From Achromobacter pestifer (GTDB lineage Bacteria > Pseudomonadota > Gammaproteobacteria > Burkholderiales > Burkholderiaceae_B): 64,000 nt of DNA. Made by a program: the position numbers and the translations under genes. Each line of letters begins with the position of its first letter. Positions within the stretch are counted from its first letter, which is position 1. The stretch spans positions 6,076,001-6,140,000 of the forward strand of contig NZ_CP053985.1 in assembly GCF_013267355.1 (NCBI RefSeq), read 5' to 3'. Positions 63,126 to 64,000 of the stretch are shown here, in pieces. The notes under the pieces were generated by a model that saw only the letters and a list, made by a program, of their open reading frames with translations, searched no databases and was not told the origin of the DNA.

Positions 63126-64000
63126 TCAGGCCGCGCGCAGCCGCAGGCGCGTGATCTCGGAGGGCGCGCCCAGGCGCTTGGGCGGTCCCCAGTAGCCCGT
63201 GCCGCGGCTGATGTAGATCCACATGTTCCCCAGGCGGTGCAGGCCCGCCGTGTACGGCTGCTGGAACCGCACGAAGAAACCCCAGGGGAAGAACTGCCCG
63301 CCATGGGTGTGGCCGGACAATTGCAGCGTGTAGCCCAGCGGCGCTGCGGCCACCGCGCTGCGCGGCTGGTGCGCCAGCAGGATCCTGGGATTGGCGTCCG
63401 CGGGCGCGCCGGCAAGCGCGGCCGCGGGGTTGCTGCGCTGCTGCGGATCGAAGGAACCGGCGCTGTAGTCGGTAATGCCCGCCACCACCACCGGCAGGCC
63501 CGCGGGATGGATGATCACGTGTTCGTTCATCAGCACGCGCAGGCCCATGCGGCGGAATTCCGCGATCCAGGGCGTCGCGCCCGAATAGTATTCATGGTTG
63601 CCGGTGACCAGGTACACGCCATGGAGCGCGCGCAGCTGGCCCAGCGGGCTGGCCTGCGCGGACAGCTGTTCGACGCTGCCGTCGACCACGTCGCCGGTGA
63701 TCGCGACCATGTCCGGCAGCAGCTCATTGACGGCGTCGACGATGGCCTGCACGTAGCGCTTCTTGATGGTGGGACCGACGTGAATGTCGCTGATCTGCAC
63801 GATGGTGAAGCCGTCCAGGTCGGGCGCGAGCCCGGCGATGGGCACGTCCACATCGACGACGCGCGCCCGCTTGCGGGCGTTGTACAGGCCGATCAATGTG
63901 CCGGCGAGGGCCAGCATGGGCACGGTCCATGCGCTGGCCCGGCGCAGCGTGGTCCAAGGCAGATCGGCGCCGATGAGCAGATTCGCCAGCCACGTCAGCA
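63126..64000 (-). CDS. Metallophosphoesterase (YkuE/YaeI-like), 5' end outside window
   Basis: At least 291 residues are visible and the reading frame continues past the right edge without a start. An N-terminal membrane-like segment (L-A-L-A-G-T-L-I-G-L-Y) precedes the catalytic domain. Metal-binding motifs are D-I-H-V-G, G-D-V-V-D-G, G-N-H-E, a lone His in A-H-Q-P and G-H-T-H-G-G. YkuE/YaeI relatives act on phospholipid-linked or nucleotide phosphoesters at the membrane. Convergent with the Lrp gene (10-base gap). Confidence 0.9.
   Translation of the reverse strand, partial: LTWLANLLIGADLPWTTLRRASAWTVPMLALAGTLIGLYNARKRARVVDVDVPIAGLAPDLDGFTIVQISDIHVGPTIKKRYVQAIVDAVNELLPDMVAITGDVVDGSVEQLSAQASPLGQLRALHGVYLVTGNHEYYSGATPWIAEFRRMGLRVLMNEHVIIHPAGLPVVVAGITDYSAGSFDPQQRSNPAAALAGAPADANPRILLAHQPRSAVAAAPLGYTLQLSGHTHGGQFFPWGFFVRFQQPYTAGLHRLGNMWIYISRGTGYWGPPKRLGAPSEITRLRLRAA

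Overview
The window is a GC-rich stretch of chromosome whose gene content points to a betaproteobacterium of the Alcaligenaceae, most likely Achromobacter or Bordetella. The main signs are five separate Bug-type (TctC-like) periplasmic solute receptors, a Bordetella-style trimeric porin, the recG-oxyR-dps order, many LysR and IclR regulators facing small catabolic operons, and strong arginine and branched-chain amino acid functions. I find no rRNA or tRNA gene, CRISPR array, prophage or insertion sequence. The window begins inside a LysR-type regulator and ends inside a metallophosphoesterase gene.

Layout. 1-3056: LysR fragment, two pirins and a Bug receptor. 3072-6810: ferric iron ABC importer (fbpABC type) with a Fur-like box. 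7050-7826: ferredoxin-NADP reductase. 7947-11684: Bug receptor, AtuA-like protein split into a large and a small subunit gene, divergent LysR. 11770-15969: RidA, RecG, OxyR, Dps. 16047-20315: serine hydrolase, an orphan branched-chain amino acid receptor, GntR regulator, porin. 20510-24691: RstAB-like two-component system followed by a catalytically degenerate beta-lactamase-fold lipoprotein and a MipA/OmpV outer membrane protein. 24777-29180: sn-glycerol-3-phosphate importer ugpBAEC. 29374-30773: proC and a VUT (YhhQ) transporter. 30826-34912: Bug receptor, citryl-CoA-lyase-like protein, family III CoA transferase, divergent LysR. 35298-40229: complete branched-chain amino acid importer livJHMGF. 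40322-44634: amino acid racemase, N-acyl-D-amino acid deacylase, Bug receptor, divergent LysR.

44640-48500: two glutathione transferases, a PQQ-type aldose dehydrogenase, an EamA exporter, a DUF423 protein. 48695-49674: Xre-RES toxin-antitoxin pair. 49677-52976: zinc alcohol dehydrogenase, orphan ABC receptor, divergent IclR. 53052-56230: arginase, ornithine aminotransferase and a divergent MetQ-like receptor. 56386-57783: GAF-PAS-GGDEF diguanylate cyclase. 57823-61314: hydroxyacid dehydrogenase, RraA-type aldolase, Bug receptor, divergent IclR. 61372-63115: MFS exporter divergent from an Lrp/AsnC regulator. 63126-64000: metallophosphoesterase (partial).

A recurring design is a small operon holding one periplasmic receptor plus one to three catabolic enzymes, transcribed away from its own LysR or IclR regulator, with palindromes in the shared promoter. 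Four such modules have substrates that cannot be read from sequence (AtuA, citryl-CoA-lyase-like, RraA and alcohol dehydrogenase modules). The strongest oddity is the beta-lactamase-fold protein after rstAB, in which the nucleophilic serine of the SxxK motif is alanine. I see no obviously unprecedented multi-gene defence or mobile system.
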